From: an uncultured Veillonellaceae bacterium
GTDB taxonomy: Bacteria > Bacillota > Negativicutes > Selenomonadales > Selenomonadaceae
Assembly (NCBI GenBank): GCA_902801565.1
Contig: CADCIX010000013.1
Span: 22,398 to 86,397 of the forward strand
Direction of reading: 5' to 3'
Length of the DNA stretch: 64,000 nt
Part shown: piece by piece, positions 1-7,714 of the stretch
Position numbering within the stretch: the first letter of the stretch is position 1
Layout: every line of letters starts with the position of its first letter
Position numbers and translations under genes: made by a program
Notes under the pieces: generated by a model
What the model saw: only the letters and a program-made list of their open reading frames with translations
The model's database searches: none
What the model was told of the DNA's origin: nothing

Positions 1-528
1 CTGCGCTGGGCCATGGAGATGAGCGAGAAGGAGAATGTCATCGCCCTGCGGGGCAACCATGAGCAGATGATGCTGGAATACTACGCCCTGAAGGGGGAGT
101 ACAGTGATATATGGCTGCCCAATGGCGGGAGTGCCACGAAACGTGAAATGGATGCCTGGATGAAGCGGGATCCCGGGGCATTGAGGAGAGTCCTGGACTT
201 CATTCTCGCCCGTCCCCTGTATCATCGGCTCGAGGTGGATGGGCAGGAGTACATCTTTTGCCACGCGGGATGGAAGCCGGGAGTACCTTTGGAGGAGCAG
301 AACGAGGAGACTTTGCTCTGGATACGCAGCGAGTTCTACCGGCATTATGAAGGGGATGCCATTGCCGTGGTGGGGCATACGCCCACAGAGTATTTCGATA
401 GCGGGCATACAACGCCGATTTTCTTTGGGAACATCATTCTCCTGGACACGGGGTCCTTCCTGCCCCAGGGGAAAATTTCCTGCATTGATGTTCTCACACG
501 GCAGGTGTGGCAAAGCGATTCTATGTGA
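1..528 (+). CDS. Metallophosphatase (Ser/Thr phosphatase-like), 5' end outside window
   Basis: The reading frame is open from the first base, so the gene starts upstream and only the C-terminal ~175 residues are present. A GNHEQM motif near residue 20 and an FCHAGW motif near residue 85 match the metal- and phosphate-binding motifs of calcineurin-like phosphoesterases related to phage lambda PP / bacterial PrpA-type protein phosphatases. The upstream GDxHG and GDxxDRG motifs would lie outside the window. VVGHTP and LLDTGS near the end fit the last metal-binding block of this family. Substrate (phosphoprotein or dinucleotide polyphosphate) cannot be told. It is 67 bp upstream of sufC on the same strand, but no functional link is obvious. 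Confidence 0.85.
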   Translation: MRWAMEMSEKENVIALRGNHEQMMLEYYALKGEYSDIWLPNGGSATKREMDAWMKRDPGALRRVLDFILARPLYHRLEVDGQEYIFCHAGWKPGVPLEEQNEETLLWIRSEFYRHYEGDAIAVVGHTPTEYFDSGHTTPIFFGNIILLDTGSFLPQGKISCIDVLTRQVWQSDSM

Positions 529-595
529 ATGACCATAAAATGGCAGCAGAAATGAGCCTGGGAGCAGCCGGGCAGACACCGGGGGGAGAGCGACT

Positions 596-1330
596 ATGTT
601 AACGTTGGAGAATATTTCTTTTTCGGTCATGGAGGAAGGAAAGCAGGTTGATATCATCCGTGATTTGAGCCTTGAGCTGGACAACGGGAAATTCATCGTG
701 ATTACGGGGCCGAATGGCAGCGGAAAATCCACTTTGGCCCGAATCATCGCAGGCATTGAACAGCCCACGTCGGGAAAGATTTTCCTGGACGGCCAGGAAA
801 TCACGGACAAGAGCATTACCGAGCGGGCGCGTATGGGCATCGGCTTCGCCTTCCAGCAGCCCGTGCGGTTCAAGGGGCTGGAGGTCTTTGATCTGCTGCG
901 CCTTGCCGTGGGCAAGGAATTGACGGTGGAGGAGGCCTGCGACTACCTGTCCGAGGTGGGGCTCTGCGCCAAGGATTACATCAATCGTGAGGTCAATGCT
1001 TCCCTGTCGGGGGGCGAGCTGAAACGCATCGAGATCGCCACGGTGCTGGCGCGCAAGACGAAGCTGTCGCTCTTCGACGAGCCGGAGGCCGGCATCGATC
1101 TCTGGAGCTTCCAGAACCTGACGCGGATCTTTGAGAAGATGCAGAAGGAGATCAAGGGCAGCACCATCCTTGTCATTTCGCATCAGGAACGTATCCTGAG
1201 CATTGCGGATGAGATCATTGTCCTGGCCGCAGGCCGGGTGGAGAAGCGGGGAACGAGCCAGGAAATACTGCCGGAAATCCTTGAGACAGAATCCGCCATG
1301 GGCATGTGCGAGCGGCTCAAGTGCAACTGA
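596..1330 (+). CDS. sufC: SufC-like Fe-S assembly ATPase (minimal SUF/SMS type)
   Basis: ABC ATPase of 244 residues. Walker A GPNGSGKST is at residues 38-46, followed by a Q-loop (FAFQQPV), the signature LSGGE and a Walker B ending LFDEPEAGID, the SufC-type variant. It would power assembly of Fe-S clusters on its SufB partner in the cytoplasm. The ATG follows a strong GGGGGGAGAG ribosome-binding site. The next gene is a SufB/D homologue 24 bp downstream, and there is no sufD, sufS or sufU nearby, so this is the two-gene SufBC arrangement found in many archaea and anaerobic bacteria. Family assignment is secure; the mechanism is inferred from homologues. Confidence 0.93.
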   Translation: MLTLENISFSVMEEGKQVDIIRDLSLELDNGKFIVITGPNGSGKSTLARIIAGIEQPTSGKIFLDGQEITDKSITERARMGIGFAFQQPVRFKGLEVFDLLRLAVGKELTVEEACDYLSEVGLCAKDYINREVNASLSGGELKRIEIATVLARKTKLSLFDEPEAGIDLWSFQNLTRIFEKMQKEIKGSTILVISHQERILSIADEIIVLAAGRVEKRGTSQEILPEILETESAMGMCERLKCN

Positions 1331-1354
1331 CGTGGAAAGGGAAGGGATATCGAT

Positions 1355-2281
1355 ATGGTGCAGATGGACAGCATACAGAAGAGATTGATGGCCGAGGTTG
1401 CAGACTTGCACGAAGTCCCCGCAGGTGCCTATAATTTCCGTGCCAACGGGGAACTGGCGGGACGGCATACCACGGCGAATATTGACATTGTATCCAAGGC
1501 GGACGGCACAGGCATAGACATCCATATCAAGCCGGGTACCGTGAACGAGAGCGTGCATATACCGGTGGTGCTCAGTGCCAGCGGCCACAAGGAAGTCGTC
1601 TACAATGATTTTTACGTAGGGGAGAATTCCGACGTGGTGATCGTGGCGGGTTGCGGCATAGACAACTGCGGCACACAGGACTCCCAGCACGATGGGGTGC
1701 ATCGCTTTTTTGTTGGAAAGAACAGCAAGGTCAAGTACGTGGAAAAGCACTATGGCTCCGGTGATGGCACGGGAAAGCGCATACTGAACCCTGTCACGGA
1801 AGTCACCATGGAAGAGGGCAGCACCATGGAGATGGAGATGGTGCAGATCAAGGGCGTGGATTCCACTGACCGCATGACCACCGCCAATCTCAAGGCGGGG
1901 GCGAGCCTGGTGGTCCGGGAACGGCTGATGACCCATGGAACGCAGACGGCAACCAGCGGCTACAAGGTGGAGCTGAACGGCGAAGGTGCAAGCGCCGATG
2001 TGGTGTCGCGCTCCGTGGCCAAGAACAAGTCCTACCAGAAATTCGATGCCTGCATCGTGGGCAATGCTCCCTGCCATGGGCATACGGAATGCGACTCCAT
2101 CATCATGGATGAGGGGAAGATCCTGGCAGTGCCCTCCCTGGAAGCAAACAACGTGGATGCCATGCTGGTCCATGAGGCTGCCATTGGCAAGATTGCCGGC
2201 GATCAGTTGATCAAGCTCATGACCTTGGGCTTGAGCGAGGCCGAGGCAGAAGAACAGATCATCAATGGTTTTTTGAAATAA
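1355..2281 (+). CDS. sufB: SufB/SufD-like Fe-S scaffold protein (short form)
   Basis: SufB/SufD family protein of 308 residues, much shorter than canonical SufB (~470). The C-terminal block HGHTECDSIIMDEG through HEAAIGKIAGDQL is the conserved SufB core that binds SufC. Cysteines at CGIDNCG and in GHTEC could take part in cluster chemistry. It is co-transcribed with sufC and ends at a strong terminator. As the only SufB/D paralogue here it probably forms a homodimer with two SufC. No cysteine desulfurase is in the neighbourhood, so sulfur must come from elsewhere in the genome or from sulfide. Confidence 0.9.
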   Translation: MVQMDSIQKRLMAEVADLHEVPAGAYNFRANGELAGRHTTANIDIVSKADGTGIDIHIKPGTVNESVHIPVVLSASGHKEVVYNDFYVGENSDVVIVAGCGIDNCGTQDSQHDGVHRFFVGKNSKVKYVEKHYGSGDGTGKRILNPVTEVTMEEGSTMEMEMVQIKGVDSTDRMTTANLKAGASLVVRERLMTHGTQTATSGYKVELNGEGASADVVSRSVAKNKSYQKFDACIVGNAPCHGHTECDSIIMDEGKILAVPSLEANNVDAMLVHEAAIGKIAGDQLIKLMTLGLSEAEAEEQIINGFLK

Positions 2282-2290
2282 TGTAACAAG

Positions 2291-2329
2291 AAAAGAGGCT
2301 CCTGCTCAGAAAACGCAGGAGCCTCTTTT
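2291..2329 (+). terminator. Rho-independent terminator after sufCB
   Basis: A perfect 15-bp inverted repeat (arms 2291-2305 and 2315-2329) with a 9-base loop. The outer pairs are A:T, so both strands carry a T tract. It can terminate sufCB and also iorB arriving from the opposite strand. Confidence 0.92.
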
Positions 2330-2379
2330 GCATGATAATAAAATGCTGTTATAAATATAGTTACAATATATTTATAGTG

Positions 2380-2958
2380 TCATCCTTGAAAGTCTTTGCC
2401 AAGAGCAAAGGCCTTCTTGTTCAGTTCCAGGAACTTTGGTGGTACGTTGGCAGCCAAAGCCTCCTGCCATGCCTCCTCGCTGATGGAGAAGTAATGGGAG
2501 AGGCGCCCGAGAAGCACGATGTTCACTGCCTTGGGGGAACCTGCCTCCCTTGCAAGGGAAAGGCAGTCCATGGCATCGATCTTGACGCCCGCAGCCTTGA
2601 TCTTGGACACCAGGTCCTCAGGGTATGTTGCTGCCCCCGTGATGACGGGCATGGGGTCGATCTGCTGGGTGTTTGTGACAATCTGCCCGTCGGGTTTCAG
2701 GTAGGAAAGCCAGCGGGCCGTTTCCAGAATCTCGAAGGAAACGATGTAGTCTGCCTCTCCTTCGTCCACCACGGGGGAATACACGCGGTCGCCGAAGCGC
2801 ACGTATGTGATGACGCTGCCGCCCCGCTGGGACATGCCGTGGACCTCCGATACCTTTACGTCATAGCCCTGGCGGAGGAGCAAATCCCCCAGGATCTTGC
2901 TGGCCAGAAGGGAGCCCTGGCCGCCAACACCTACAATGATGATGTTTTTCGTCTCCAT
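2380..2958 (-). CDS. iorB: Indolepyruvate:ferredoxin oxidoreductase beta subunit
   Basis: The gamma-type domain of 2-oxoacid:ferredoxin oxidoreductases, 192 residues. The N-terminal VGVGGQGSLLASKILGDLL is the characteristic GxGGQG signature, and SEVHGMSQRGGSV follows. With IorA it oxidatively decarboxylates arylpyruvates to aryl-acyl-CoA using ferredoxin, as in anaerobic aromatic amino acid fermentation. It starts 12 bp after the iorA stop with a GAGGAGG ribosome-binding site, indicating translational coupling. It ends at a terminator shared with sufCB. Confidence 0.93.
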   Translation of the reverse strand: METKNIIIVGVGGQGSLLASKILGDLLLRQGYDVKVSEVHGMSQRGGSVITYVRFGDRVYSPVVDEGEADYIVSFEILETARWLSYLKPDGQIVTNTQQIDPMPVITGAATYPEDLVSKIKAAGVKIDAMDCLSLAREAGSPKAVNIVLLGRLSHYFSISEEAWQEALAANVPPKFLELNKKAFALGKDFQG

Positions 2959-2970
2959 AGCGCTTCCTCC

Positions 2971-4707
2971 TCAACCTTTCTCCGTACTGAAAAATGCCTG
3001 TTTCGGGCAGAGCTGGCTGCAAATGCCGCATCCCACGCACTGCGTTGTATCGACCACGGCCTTGCCGTCCTTCATGGAGATTGCCGGGCAGCCTACCCGC
3101 ATGCAGGACTTGCAGCCGATGCATTTTTCCTTGTCAACGGCGAGGGGTGCCTTGTGTTTCACCTTTTTCAGCAGGGCGCAGGGACGGCGGGAAATGATGA
3201 CGGAGGCCTCTTCCGCTGCCAGTTCCTCGGCAATCGCCGCATCGCAGGCCTTGAGGTCATAGGGGTCAACCACCCGGACGCGCCGGAAGCCCATGGCGCG
3301 GCAAAGGGCTTCCAGATCGATTTTCCCTGCAGGGTCGCCCTTGATGTTGAAGCCCGTGGTGGGGTTCTGCTGATGCCCCGTCATGCCCGTGATGCTGTTG
3401 TCCAGGATGATGATGGTGGAATTCGACTGGTTGTAGGCGACATTTGCCAGCCCGGTCATGCCGGAATGCATGAAGGTGGAATCGCCGATGACCGCCACGG
3501 TCTTTCCTTCGCTTTCCTTGCCGAGCATCTTGTTGAAGCCGTGGGTCGCGCTGATGGATGCCCCCATGCAAAGGGTCATCTCAATGGCGCCGAGGGGCGG
3601 CACTGCGCCCAGGGTATAGCAGCCGATATCTCCCAACACCGTGCAGTTCCTCTTTTTGAGGGAGTAGAACATGCCGCGATGGGGGCATCCGGCGCACATC
3701 ACCGGAGGACGGGGAGGAATCGCATCGGAAAGTTTCGTTCCTTCCTGCGTCTCTTTGCCGAAGGCCTTCGCTACCATGTTCTGGGAGAACTCATCGATTC
3801 CCGGCAGGACATCGCGGCCGGAGACCTCCAGCCCCATGGCCCGCACCTGCTGCTCGATGATGTCATCCAATTCCTCTACCACCACAAGTTTCTTCACCTT
3901 GGCGGCAAAGTCCTTGATGAGCTTTTCCGGCAGGGGATTCGTCATGCCCAGTTTCAGGACGCTGGCGCTGTCGCCGAAAACCTCCTTGACGTATTGGTAG
4001 GAGGTGGAGGCGGTGATGATGCCGAGTTCCGTGCCGCCCATCTCCACGCGGTTGAAGGATGCTGTCTCTGCGTACTCCCGCAGCTTTCTCGTGCGTTCCT
4101 CCACGATGGGGTGGCGCTTCTTCGCATTTCCCGGCATCATGACGTATTTCGGGATGTTCTTTTCGTAGGGCTTCTGGTGCTCGACGCGCTCTCCCGTTTC
4201 CACCACCGACTGGGAGTGGGCGACACGGGTGCACATTTTCATGAGCACCGGGGTATCGAACTGCTCCGACAGATCGTAGGCCATCTTCGTGAAGGCCAGG
4301 GCCTCCGAGGAATCCGACGGCTCCAGCATGGGAACCTTTGCCGCGATGGCATGATGGCGGCTGTCCTGCTCGTTCTGGGAGGAGTGCATTCCCGCATCAT
4401 CCGCCACCACGATCACCATGCCGGCATTCACGCCTGTATAGGACATGGTGAAAAGCGGGTCTGCTGCCACGTTGAGCCCCACGTGCTTCTGGGCGCAAAA
4501 AGAGCGCCGTCCCGCCAGGGATGCGCCAAAGGCCGACTCCATCGCCACCTTCTCATTGGGTGCCCATTCGCAGTAAATCTCGTCATACTTGACGGCTTCC
4601 TCGGTGATCTCGGTACTGGGCGTACCGGGATAGCTCGAAACAAAGCAGACCCCGGCCTCATAGAGCCCGCGGGCAATCGCCTTGTTTCCCAACATCAATT
4701 CTTTCAT
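2971..4707 (-). CDS. iorA: Indolepyruvate:ferredoxin oxidoreductase alpha subunit
   Basis: About 578 residues. The N-terminal half carries the pyrimidine-type domain (YPGTPSTEI) and the second half the thiamine diphosphate domain (GDIGCYTLG, GDSTFMHSG, LDNSITGMTG). The C-terminus has two 4Fe-4S ferredoxin motifs (CIGCKSCMRVGCPA and CVGCGICSQLCP), as in archaeal and clostridial IorA. The cytoplasmic enzyme converts indole- or phenylpyruvate plus CoA to the acyl-CoA and CO2 with reduced ferredoxin. Two in-frame ATGs lie 6 bases apart; the second (4707) is preferred because AGGAAG is correctly spaced from it. Operon with iorB. Confidence 0.94.
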   Translation of the reverse strand: MKELMLGNKAIARGLYEAGVCFVSSYPGTPSTEITEEAVKYDEIYCEWAPNEKVAMESAFGASLAGRRSFCAQKHVGLNVAADPLFTMSYTGVNAGMVIVVADDAGMHSSQNEQDSRHHAIAAKVPMLEPSDSSEALAFTKMAYDLSEQFDTPVLMKMCTRVAHSQSVVETGERVEHQKPYEKNIPKYVMMPGNAKKRHPIVEERTRKLREYAETASFNRVEMGGTELGIITASTSYQYVKEVFGDSASVLKLGMTNPLPEKLIKDFAAKVKKLVVVEELDDIIEQQVRAMGLEVSGRDVLPGIDEFSQNMVAKAFGKETQEGTKLSDAIPPRPPVMCAGCPHRGMFYSLKKRNCTVLGDIGCYTLGAVPPLGAIEMTLCMGASISATHGFNKMLGKESEGKTVAVIGDSTFMHSGMTGLANVAYNQSNSTIIILDNSITGMTGHQQNPTTGFNIKGDPAGKIDLEALCRAMGFRRVRVVDPYDLKACDAAIAEELAAEEASVIISRRPCALLKKVKHKAPLAVDKEKCIGCKSCMRVGCPAISMKDGKAVVDTTQCVGCGICSQLCPKQAFFSTEKG

Positions 4708-4822
4708 GCTCATCTTCCTCTTTCGTTATAGTTGTATACTCACGTATCCAAGCATCTCCCATTTTGCTTGACCTTTCTATATTCTACCATCCTTTCCGCC
4801 ACTCCTGCAAATGTGGCAAAAA

Positions 4823-4848
4823 TAACGCATAAATATAACGCATAAATA
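4823..4848. repeat. 13-bp perfect direct repeat between iorA and cstA
   Basis: Two adjacent identical copies of TAACGCATAAATA (4823-4835 and 4836-4848) in an AT-rich stretch between the divergent iorA and cstA genes. The position, 116-141 bp upstream of iorA, suits a tandem regulator site, but no regulator can be named. Confidence 0.55.
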
Positions 4849-4899
4849 TATAGAAGAAACTTTCTTTTCAAGATGTCCTTCCAGCATGGACACGGAGGG

Positions 4900-4928
4900 T
4901 TGACATATGTCCTTCCGGGTAGTAACAT
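4900..4928 (+). promoter_or_regulatory. Sigma-A promoter of cstA with flanking direct repeat
   Basis: TTGACA (4900-4905), 17-bp spacer, TAACAT (4923-4928), about 38 bp before the cstA ATG. A 10-bp direct repeat ATGTCCTTCC occurs at 4873-4882 and 4907-4916, the second copy inside the spacer, which is suggestive of regulator binding. Confidence 0.7.
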
Positions 4929-4965
4929 TGTCACCATGTATTTATAGAAAGAAGGCATTTATATC

Positions 4966-6648
4966 ATGAATGGTCTGACAGTTGTATGTGTGTCCATTGT
5001 CGTGTTCCTTGCCGCTTATCTCGGCTACGGCCGATGGCTGGTGAAAACCTGGGGCATCGATGAGAAGGCTGTGACGCCGGCGCATCGGTTCGAGGATGGA
5101 CAGGATTTCGCTCCGGCATCCCGCTTTACGGTGTTTTCCCACCAGTTTTCTTCCATTACCGGCGCAGGGCCTGTGACGGGGCCCATCATCGCGGCGATGT
5201 TTGGATGGGGGCCGGCTCTTGCATGGCTTATCCTGGGAGGCATCTTCTTCGGTGCGGTGCAGGATTTCACGGCGCTCTACGCCTCGGTGAAGAACGAGGG
5301 AAAGTCCATGGGAATGCTCATTGAGCAGTATGTGGGCAAGGCAGGGCGCAGGATGTTCCTGCTCTTTTGCTGGCTCTTCACCCTTTTGGTGCTGGCGGCT
5401 TTTGCGGACATCATCGCCAATACCTTCAACGGCATGACGAAGGCGGGGGAGCCCAATGTTCCCGGCGCCCAGGCTGCAATGATTTCCATGCTCTATATTT
5501 TCGTTGCCATGGGCTTTGGCTGCTTCATCCGCAAGGTCAATCCTTCCGGTATCGTGAAGTTCCTGGCGGCAGTGGTTCTCGTCATTGGGATGTTTGCCGT
5601 CGGCATGGAGTTCCCTCTTTATTTCGATGCGCAGACCTGGCGCTATGTGACCTTTGGCTACTGCTTTATCGCATCGGTTCTTCCCATGTGGCTGCTCATG
5701 GAGCCCAGGGACTATCTCAGCGTATTCCTGCTTCTTGGCATGGTCGTTGGCGGTGTTGTGGGCGTGCTCGTCGCAAACCCTGTTCTCAACATGCCGGTGT
5801 TTGTGGGCTTTGAGGTGAACGGCAAGAGCCTGTTCCCGATTCTTTTCATCACCATTGCCTGCGGCGCTGTTTCCGGTTTCCACAGTCTCGTCTCTTCGGG
5901 CACTTCATCGAAGACGGTAAACAATGAGAAGGACATGCTCAGCATCGGCTATGGGGCCATGCTCATCGAATCCCTTCTGGGCGTGGTTGCCCTTGTCATC
6001 GCCTGCGGTGCGGCCTCCGGCGGAGTGCTCCCCCAGGGAACGCCCTTCCAGATTTTCGCCGGTGCCATCAGCGGATTCTTCCAGATGTTCGGCCTGCCCG
6101 CAGGTGTGTCTGCCTGTGTCATCACCATGTGTGTCTCGGCGCTGGCCATGACCACCATCGACTCTGTGGCCCGTATCGGCCGCATGAGTTTCCAGGAACT
6201 CTTTACCCCCAGTGAGGGGGAAGAGGCAGGGCCGATTGCCAGACTCTGCATGGATCGCTATTTCTCCACGGTTGTTACGCTGGTTCTGGCTTATATCCTC
6301 TGTCTCGCCGGATACATGAACATCTGGCCCCTCTTCGGCGCAGCCAACCAGCTCCTTTCCTCTTTGGTGCTCATTTCCCTGGCTGTTTTCCTGCGCACCA
6401 CGGGACGCAAGGGATGGATGCTTTATGTGCCCATGACCTTCATGTTCGTTGTCACCATGACGGCCCTTGTCATGAGCGCCTATGGCATCGTGACGAAATT
6501 GGGCACGGGGAACTTTGTTCCCATGGTGGACGGCCTGCAGCTGGTTCTCGCCCTTGCCCTCATGACCTTGGCGGTGCTGGTGGTGCAGCATTGCGGAAAG
6601 GAACTTGCCGGCGGCAAGGAGCAGGCAGCCCGCGTCACAGCAGAATAG
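4966..6648 (+). CDS. cstA: CstA-family carbon starvation/pyruvate (peptide) carrier
   Basis: Integral membrane protein of 560 residues with around 15 hydrophobic segments. The signature region RFTVFSHQFSSITGAGPVTG near residue 60 and HSLVSSGTSSKTVNNE near residue 310 are typical of the CstA/BtsT (YjiY) family. Members import pyruvate or small peptides when carbon is scarce. It lacks part of the C-terminal extension of E. coli CstA (about 700 residues), as do many Firmicute members. The ATG has an AAGAAGG ribosome-binding site 10 bases upstream. It stands alone between its own promoter and a terminator. The exact substrate is not determinable. Confidence 0.9.
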   Translation: MNGLTVVCVSIVVFLAAYLGYGRWLVKTWGIDEKAVTPAHRFEDGQDFAPASRFTVFSHQFSSITGAGPVTGPIIAAMFGWGPALAWLILGGIFFGAVQDFTALYASVKNEGKSMGMLIEQYVGKAGRRMFLLFCWLFTLLVLAAFADIIANTFNGMTKAGEPNVPGAQAAMISMLYIFVAMGFGCFIRKVNPSGIVKFLAAVVLVIGMFAVGMEFPLYFDAQTWRYVTFGYCFIASVLPMWLLMEPRDYLSVFLLLGMVVGGVVGVLVANPVLNMPVFVGFEVNGKSLFPILFITIACGAVSGFHSLVSSGTSSKTVNNEKDMLSIGYGAMLIESLLGVVALVIACGAASGGVLPQGTPFQIFAGAISGFFQMFGLPAGVSACVITMCVSALAMTTIDSVARIGRMSFQELFTPSEGEEAGPIARLCMDRYFSTVVTLVLAYILCLAGYMNIWPLFGAANQLLSSLVLISLAVFLRTTGRKGWMLYVPMTFMFVVTMTALVMSAYGIVTKLGTGNFVPMVDGLQLVLALALMTLAVLVVQHCGKELAGGKEQAARVTAE

Positions 6649-6677
6649 GATATCGATTTTGTCGATGGGAAAGTTTC

Positions 6678-6709
6678 AAGCCGTCCGGTCACGGGCGGCT
6701 TATTTTTTT
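6678..6709 (+). terminator. Rho-independent terminator after cstA
   Basis: A 9-bp stem (6678-6686 with 6693-6701, one G:T wobble) followed by TATTTTTTT. It lies 30 bp after the cstA stop. Confidence 0.88.
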
Positions 6710-6764
6710 GCTGATTGGCATGAGGAGGTCAGGTATTTTCATGGATGCGGATTTTTTTGCCTGT

Positions 6765-6794
6765 TTGCAGGAGTGGTGGCTACAATGGTAGAAT
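6765..6794 (+). promoter_or_regulatory. Putative sigma-A promoter upstream of the scpB-like gene
   Basis: TTGCAG (6765-6770), 18-bp spacer, TAGAAT (6789-6794). It leaves a leader of about 75 bases, within which a 12-codon ATG frame (from 6822) is seen but is not obviously translated. Confidence 0.5.
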
Positions 6795-6877
6795 AAAATA
6801 AAAGGAGTCTTTTCGTTTCTTATGGAGAACAGATCTCGCACAGATACTACATACCGATAAATCAGGAGGCAACCGCC

Positions 6878-7675
6878 ATGTTGACAAGTGTCGTTATAAA
6901 AGACCGCATCTGCTATGTTGAGATGCAGCATGCCGATCATTTCAATTGCTTGAGCGAAGAGATGTGCAGGGAATTGATGGATGCTTTGGAAAAGGGATAT
7001 GCCGATGAGTGCGTGGGCATCGTGCTGAAGGCACAGACCAGGCGAGGCGTATGGAGCGCGGGGCATGATATCAATGAGCTGCCGCAGGACGGCAGCGACC
7101 CCCTTGCCTTCAGCGTTCCCATGGAACAGCTTCTGCGGAAGGTGCAGGATACTCCCATACCGGTCATTGCCTGTGTGAACGGCACCGTATGGGGCGGGGC
7201 CTGTGACCTCTGCCTGTCCTGCGACATGATTGTAAGCTCCAGGAACGCCACCTTCGCCATCACTCCGGCAAAGATTGGCATCCCGTACAATGCCTCGGGC
7301 ATCCTGCATTTCATAAACCAGCTGGGCATGAACAAGGCCCGGGAGATGTTCTTCCTGGGCACCCCCATCACTGCGGAAGATGCCCTGAACGTGGGCCTCA
7401 TCAACCGCGTGTCTGAAGAGGAAGAACTGGAGAACATGCTGGAGGAGCAGTTCCTTGCGCCGCTGCGCCGCAACAGCGTGCTGTCCATCAGCGCCATCAA
7501 GAGGCAGTTCCGCATCCTCTCCCGCGCATCCACTGTCATCAGCGCAGAGAACTTCGAGCGCATCAATGCCTATCGTGCCAAGGTGTTTGCAGGAGAGGAC
7601 TACAAAGAGGGCATCCACTCCTTCCTGGAGAAGCGCCCACCTCAGTACAAGGGCAAGGCATCGGATTTGGATTGA
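6878..7675 (+). CDS. scpB: Methylmalonyl-CoA decarboxylase-like crotonase
   Basis: Crotonase-superfamily protein of 265 residues. It shares with E. coli ScpB/YgfG the blocks SAGHDINELPQDGSDPL (around residue 65), GTVWGGACD (oxyanion-hole region, around 107) and TPAKIGIPYN (around 129), plus ITAEDALNVGLIN. ScpB decarboxylates methylmalonyl-CoA to propionyl-CoA, consistent with propionate-forming Negativicutes. The ATG follows CAGGAGG. The next gene, an ABC binding protein, starts 39 bp later. Within crotonases this assignment is good, but the enzyme could act on a related acyl-CoA. Confidence 0.8.
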   Translation: MLTSVVIKDRICYVEMQHADHFNCLSEEMCRELMDALEKGYADECVGIVLKAQTRRGVWSAGHDINELPQDGSDPLAFSVPMEQLLRKVQDTPIPVIACVNGTVWGGACDLCLSCDMIVSSRNATFAITPAKIGIPYNASGILHFINQLGMNKAREMFFLGTPITAEDALNVGLINRVSEEEELENMLEEQFLAPLRRNSVLSISAIKRQFRILSRASTVISAENFERINAYRAKVFAGEDYKEGIHSFLEKRPPQYKGKASDLD

Positions 7676-7714
7676 CCCATATTCTGGAATCTTTTGGGAA
7701 AAGAGGTGCTTTGC

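Noticed and set aside
599..2173. Long open frame on the minus strand, antisense to sufC and sufB
   Set aside because: His- and Arg-rich translation with no family signature; it is the shadow of two well-supported genes on the plus strand in GC-rich DNA.
2332..4731. 800-codon open frame on the plus strand across iorAB
   Set aside because: Antisense to two strongly supported genes; no domain, His/Arg/Gly-rich composition.
6822..6860. 12-codon ATG frame in the leader of the crotonase gene as a regulatory peptide
   Set aside because: The nearest ribosome-binding-like sequence is too far from its ATG, and no repeated amino acid suggests attenuation.
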